In this document: piece by piece, positions 59,414 through 64,000 of the stretch
Layout: each line of letters opens with the position of its first letter
Numbering within the stretch: the stretch's first letter is position 1
NCBI GenBank assembly: GCA_022496805.1
Contig: CM040085.1
Span: 20,675,811-20,739,810, forward strand
From: Pohlia nutans
Taxonomy: Eukaryota; Streptophyta; Bryopsida; Bryales; Mniaceae
Length of the DNA stretch: 64,000 nt
Reading direction: 5' to 3'
Notes under the pieces: generated by a model
The model's input: the letters and a program-made list of their open reading frames with translations, nothing else
What the model was told of the DNA's origin: nothing
Databases searched by the model: none
Translations under genes and position numbers: made by a program

Positions 59414-59629
59414 TAATTGTTGTCCGTTCGTGGCAGCTTCCCCTCCTGAGCGATCTGAGGTATTAAAACTGACTAGAGGGAGTAGTAATTGTTGTCCGTT
59501 CGTGGCAGCTTCCCCACCTGAGCGATCTGAGGTATTAAAACTGACTAGAGGGAGTAGTAATTGTTGTCCGTTCGTGGCAGCTTCCCCTCCTGAGGGATCT
59601 GAGGTATTAAAACTGACGAGAGGGAGTGG
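59414..59629 (+). repeat. 72-bp tandem repeat, three copies, open in frame
   Basis: Units start at 59414, 59486 and 59558 with TAATTGTTGTCCGTTCGTGG and differ at only a few positions. Because 72 is a multiple of three, the frame stays open and repeats AASPPERSEVLKLTRGSSNC. No evidence that it is translated; it lies just upstream of the gene B leader. Confidence 0.85.
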
Positions 59630-60057
59630 ATTTCACACACGCCCATTGTTTTCGATTGACACAAGGGATTTCAATTGATCCATCCTACATCTGTACGAGT
59701 ATGATCCAGTAGTCTCCTTGGATCCCCGCTTCCATCCGTCCAGTTTTCACCTTCTGATCCTCAACTCCTGCCTCTTTGTCTATCTATCTACCGATCTGAG
59801 AGTACGTAGCTGTTGTGTTTCACCCCATCCACAGAGTAGCTCTGATTCATGTGTTTCAACCATTACATTGGTTCCTGATGTCGTGTAATTGTGTTGAGAA
59901 TCGCAGGACTAGTGCAGACATGTAAATTGATTGTACGTTGAGCTGTGATTCTGTCGGCGTATGTATCAGTATCCTCTATATGTGTCCGCGTGTTAAGTAA
60001 TTGCGAAGACCCCGAGCTGATTTGTGGTAATTAATTTCTCAAGATTTTGGAGCGATC

Positions 60058-60897
60058 ATGGCAACCTCTACCTGGAGCTTGTGGGCTGCCGTCTTCCGTC
60101 CGCTCGTGATCGGTATTGGCGCGGGTCTCATTGTGGCACTCCTCCTCTATGTACTCATGAGGGCCATCGCTGGCGGACTTGATGTGGAGAACAGGGCCGG
60201 CAATGATGCCGGTACTGCGGGTAAGCTTGTTGCATCTTAATTAAGTAGCATCAGTTTCTTAATTGCGTCTGCTATAGAATTGAGTGCATGAAGTAACTTT
60301 CTCTCCCATGCCAAATTAATTTTGACTAGCGTCTCCAGCCTCACCGGGCCCTGAAGTAGCGCATTGCCTGCTTGCAGCAGTGACAGGCCATCCGGGCGGC
60401 GGTTTACCACCGGACAGGGGCGTTCCGAATGGTGGAGTGGAGGGCTTGCCTCTACACGCGGCTCATGCTCATGCAACTGCGTGGCCTGAATCTTTGGAAA
60501 TGGGGGCACGCACTCAAGGTGAGTTTGTGTTCTTCCCTGTTCCACCAGTGTACGTTTTTTTGTGAACTACTGTTTATCTTTTCATTTCCTTTGTGAATAC
60601 TAAGTACTACTGGCGGTAAGGGTCGGAATAAAAACTACAAAAATACAAAATGAAATTCCAGTTCCGGATCTCAAGATTTCATGCCTCAGTGCTCTTTTAA
60701 GTCAGTGGACTTAGGAAGCGGTAATCAAATCATCGACCTGTGCAGTCCTATGTATGTTCACTCCTTCAGTTGGCTTCTTTGGATGGTTTAAATTCGTCAC
60801 TAAGAATCACGTCCACATTTCTTGTCCGACAGTTGGTACGTCTGCTGATCAACCCTTGGTCAATGCTAATGTTCCAAATCAAGAAATGGAGGCCTGA
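60058..60897 (+). CDS. Small single-pass membrane protein, unknown family (copy B)
   Basis: Paralogue of the gene at 33834. Exons are 60058-60220, 60378-60518 and 60833-60897; matching phases, 122 aa. The first 29 residues (MATSTWSLWAAVFRPLVIG..) are identical to copy A. It lacks the 15-residue GVSCVWLCQKLKLKL block after the membrane helix. The Gly/Pro-rich second exon is retained (GHPGGGLPPDRGVPNGGVEG). The last exon ends QEMEA and is less similar. A conserved block at 61080-61160 (34900-34995 in A) could be an alternative last exon, but a 1-nt difference would shift its frame in B. Function unknown. Confidence 0.6.
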
Positions 60898-61606
60898 AAT
60901 GCAGTTCATGAAGGTGTGCGTCAGCCCAGGCCTTTTTTTTCCAGGTCAATTCCGTTTCTATTTCTTTTGAAGAACTGAAATACGCATCTCATTCAATTTG
61001 AACATCCAGAATTCCTTGAGCACATCCAGTGAAGTGAACCAGCTTGAGTTTCCTACATTCTAACAAAATGGAACACGTGCGCAGAGTTGCTGCACCCGTT
61101 GCCTGGACGAGTGGGATGTATGGAGCTGTGAAGAGATCGATCTTGGGGTGCAAGAACCAAATCTGTTGGGATGTAGAATACTTTTCACTATGTACTGTAC
61201 ATTATTCTGACTTGTGCAATTTCAAAGTGGGATGTTGGAGATCGACCAGTATTAAGGTCTGATCTAGATGCGAATGTTGCTGTCAGTCACAAAAAGGTGA
61301 AAAGGCTCAGTTGAGGAGACAGAATCAGGTCCCTAATGGAGTAATGGTTTTAGACTTTTAGTACGCAATCATTCTCTGTACCTTAAACTCTTGCTTGTGG
61401 TTCTTACAATATAAATAAGTTCGTCATATGAAATGCTTGAAACAAGTAAACATATGTTGTACTAGTCGGATTATAGCATTTCTAAAGATGGCAGACTCTC
61501 ACTCATGCCAATCGGGCAATCGGTTGCAGCGTGAGCAGTTGTGAAATGTTAAAACGTGAATAATAAAGCTCATTTATGAAATCCCTAGGTTTGCTCGTGT
61601 TAGAGT

Positions 61607-62447
61607 CACTACTAAAAAAGGACCCCATAGCATCACCGAGGACGTTACGTTGCTATGAACAGGGCTCGCAAATCACAAGAAGAACGGGAGGGCCATACCG
61701 GGGGTAGCATGGAGGCCAATGTAGATTTAACCCCCCCCCCCCCCCCCCCCCTCTCGACCTACTTGTTTAGAAAGTTTGGGGGGGGTAAATCTACATTGGC
61801 CTGCAGGCTACCCCCGGTATGGCCCTCCCGTTCTTCATGTGAATGTTGCATTAGTTGTGTCAAAAACGTTTTGATATTATACAACGTTTTGGTGCAAGCT
61901 TTTGCAACGTTTATTACATGAGCGGGAATGGGTTATACATGTGTTTCCAATATGTTCTTGTGGTAAATTACTGTGGGAACCTACTGTAGGAAGTTTAGCG
62001 TGGGTAATTTACAATATAGTATATCGTATACATTATACTATACATTGTATTGCATATTGTATATTGTACATTATACATTGTACATTATAACGTACAATAT
62101 ATTGTATATCATACTATTAAATGTATTGTATGATGTATACCATATGGTATACATCGTAGCAATGGCCGGCTTCACAATAAGTATTCTCAACCTCACTCAC
62201 CCCTCGACAAACCTTATGGAATAAATTGCTTGGCTTATGAACATTGTGAGAACGCCATTGGGAACACAAAATGTTGCTCCCATGTCCCAAAAATTGGTCA
62301 AAGACAAACATTGCTCTCAAATGTTGCTCTCAACGTTGCTTATTTCCTCAAACATTGCTAAGTTATATAAACGTTGTTTCAACGTTGCTTAAACATTGCT
62401 TAAACGTTGCTTATAAACGTTGCAAAGCCCCCCACATTCTAGTAGTG
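61607..62447. mobile_element. CACTA-type element, 841 bp, AGT duplication
   Basis: It starts CACTACTAAAAAAGG, ends ATTCTAGTAGTG, and is flanked by AGT on both sides (61604-61606, 62448-62450). Copy A of the duplication has the intact empty site (GGAGTCC near 35336). Both subterminal parts carry many AACGTTGC-type repeats, as expected for CACTA transposase binding. A C run (about 61730-61751) lies within an inverted repeat of about 65 bp (GAAGAACGGGAGGGCCATAC and its inverse). Non-autonomous. Confidence 0.82.
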
Positions 62448-63962
62448 AGTCCCGCACGACATTTCCAGTGCACGGCCTGTGTCATATAATAGATAGATTA
62501 GGTTGGTCCGTGCCAGACTTTGAGTCTACCACAATTATAGTTTTGATGGCAGAACCAACTTGTAGTGCATGCATGGCCTATGTTTTATAATAGATGGAAA
62601 CAAGTCCCAAAAATAGTTATTGCATGAGGTTTGCTAAAATTAAATGGTTGGTGAGTTCACCACAAATACTCCTCTATCACAAAACAGTGCAAAATATTGT
62701 ACTTATTTGAAAATTGTTCTTTTGTCAATGGAATTGCAAGCTAATAGAGTTATTCGCAAAGTCCTTCAAAGTTTGAATAAGAAACCAAGAATTTTGCTTT
62801 AATATACTTAATTGTTCACTCCATATAGTTAATCCTTAAGCGTGCAAGGAGCCCCGTGGGACCATGTTTCATTGTTTTTCAGTCAAACGTTGATTTTCAC
62901 TTAGTTTCTGATTTCAAATGAAAACGGTCCTAACTGAGAAAGTGTGGGAGCTATCATCTACTTTCTAATCCACTGTATTGTTCTTCAAAATTGTTAAAAT
63001 TGCAATTTTTACAACACTTTAAAGCTCAAGACCCTGTACACAGCAAAAAAAGCTTTTCAATCAGATTTCTTTTTATATAAGCTCGAGAAGCATGCCACCT
63101 ACACCTTGTTGTTCATCACTATTATTTACATTTTTCCTAAAAATCTCATACTATTTTAGACGTTTTTATAATTAGTATGATTAATACAAGAGAAAAGCTT
63201 TGAAAAATCTTATAAAATTTATTATTATTTAAATAATTATGCAAAAATCAATGTAAATCTGTTTTAAAATAAATTATATCAAAAAATATCAAAAAAAAAT
63301 TATATTCTAAAATGTGAAAAATTGATGAGGTTTGACCGGGTAAATGTGGTGTGAGCACTTGAGGTTAAAAGGTATGGAAGAGCTAGATGGTCTCTTAGTT
63401 AGAAACTTTATTAAGTGTGATAGAGCTTTGAGGTCTCTAAACTCAAGGAAAACTTTTTTGAGCTCCTTCTATGGTGGCAAAAAAAGTTTTTCATGAGTTT
63501 GAAGACCACCAAGCTTGTGTACACCTAATAATGATAGATCACTAAGCTCTTCCATACCTTTTAACTTTTTGGAGTGAACAAATAAGAGTAAAATTTTTGG
63601 TGTCTTATTCAACTTTGAAGAACTGAGTGTACTGATAATTCTAATGTCTTTGGCCCCCAGATGAATAAAGAGACTTCAATCTTAAGACCTAATTATAAAT
63701 ATACAATGACCAATGTTTTTACACCCTTCATTCTATTTAATGTTATCTTTGATTTAATGTAACATCAAATCAGTGTATTATAAACTAAATGAATTTTTTT
63801 GTTAAATTTCTACCTTAGGACCATTATCATGAAGCTTTCTTATTACTAGTGACTCACAAGTGACCAACATAAAATCTAGTGGAAGTAAATAGGTATATTA
63901 ATCCATGAGGTTTGAATTACTACTAAAATTATAAAATAGTATTCGCACTATACAAGTGGATA

Positions 63963-64000
63963 TTAACCCCTAATTGCCCAGGCGTCCATTTTTTGGATGA
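63963..64000. mobile_element. Left end of a TTAA element, cut by the window edge
   Basis: TTAA CCCCTAATTGCCCAGGCG resembles the left end at 38330 (CCCCTAACTGCCC). The right end is outside the window. Confidence 0.55.

Larger units (their letters stand above)
59775..63945 (+). repeat. Segmental duplication, copy B
   Basis: Collinear with 33572-36035. The extra length comes mainly from the CACTA insertion at 61607-62447 and an insertion in the 62800-63660 part, which begins like a decayed TTAA element (TTAATCCTTAAGCGTGC). Alignment resumes at AATAAAGAGACTTCAA (63664; 35669 in A). Confidence 0.82.

Noticed and set aside
1..64000. CRISPR arrays, operons, bacterial ribosome binding sites
   Set aside because: None seen; the window is eukaryotic nuclear DNA with spliced genes. 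The tandem repeats present lack unique spacers of constant length.

Overview
This is nuclear DNA of a green plant (streptophyte). It is AT-rich, its genes have many introns, and most of the rest is transposons. Indicators are a GT37 xyloglucan-type fucosyltransferase, a plant KIN-7N-like kinesin, a plant-type tRNA-Val(AAC), 5S rRNA halves of plant type, PDX2 and PP6 (FyPP) pieces, and a plant L1-type LINE. The species cannot be named; a non-seed land plant with a large, repeat-rich genome is a guess.

Layout. 1-2.6 kb: decayed L1 LINE (minus), then tRNA-derived sequence and an intact-looking tRNA-Val. 5.2-10.2 kb: five-exon fucosyltransferase (plus) whose introns carry MITEs. 11.2-17.6 kb: eighteen-exon kinesin-7 (minus). 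Every exon phase of both genes closes, so both look functional. 18-30 kb: almost pure repeats, plus one orphan exon of a PP6 phosphatase. 30.3-31.2 kb: the C-terminal half of PDX2 (vitamin B6 glutaminase). 33.6-36.0 kb and 59.8-63.9 kb: a diverged segmental duplication, each copy with a three-exon gene for a small membrane protein of unknown function. 39.3-54.2 kb: a 5S rRNA gene cut in two, the halves 14.8 kb apart. Between them lie an antisense LINE with a 2A-like peptide, APE, reverse transcriptase and RNase H, an ORF1-like reading frame, a long Cys/Gly/Asn/Arg repeat-coding stretch, and TTAA-flanked elements.

The most unusual signal at window scale is a set of non-autonomous elements flanked by TTAA with terminal repeats starting CCC(C/T)TAA or CCCTTTA. 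This is the piggyBac signature. Eight have both ends (five with clearly matching terminal repeats), several are degenerate or one-ended, and three TTAA sites between 24.3 and 25.0 kb mark abutting ends. CACTA-type insertions with 3-bp duplications, short SINEs with 11-12 bp duplications and Harbinger/Stowaway-type MITEs are also present. Several can be confirmed from empty sites in the paralogous copy inside this window.

The host genes do not form an obvious pathway. The fucosyltransferase is a Golgi cell-wall enzyme, the kinesin a microtubule motor, and PDX2/PP6 are fragments. Exon coordinates were derived by hand from splice consensus, reading-phase closure and protein-family knowledge. No database search was possible.
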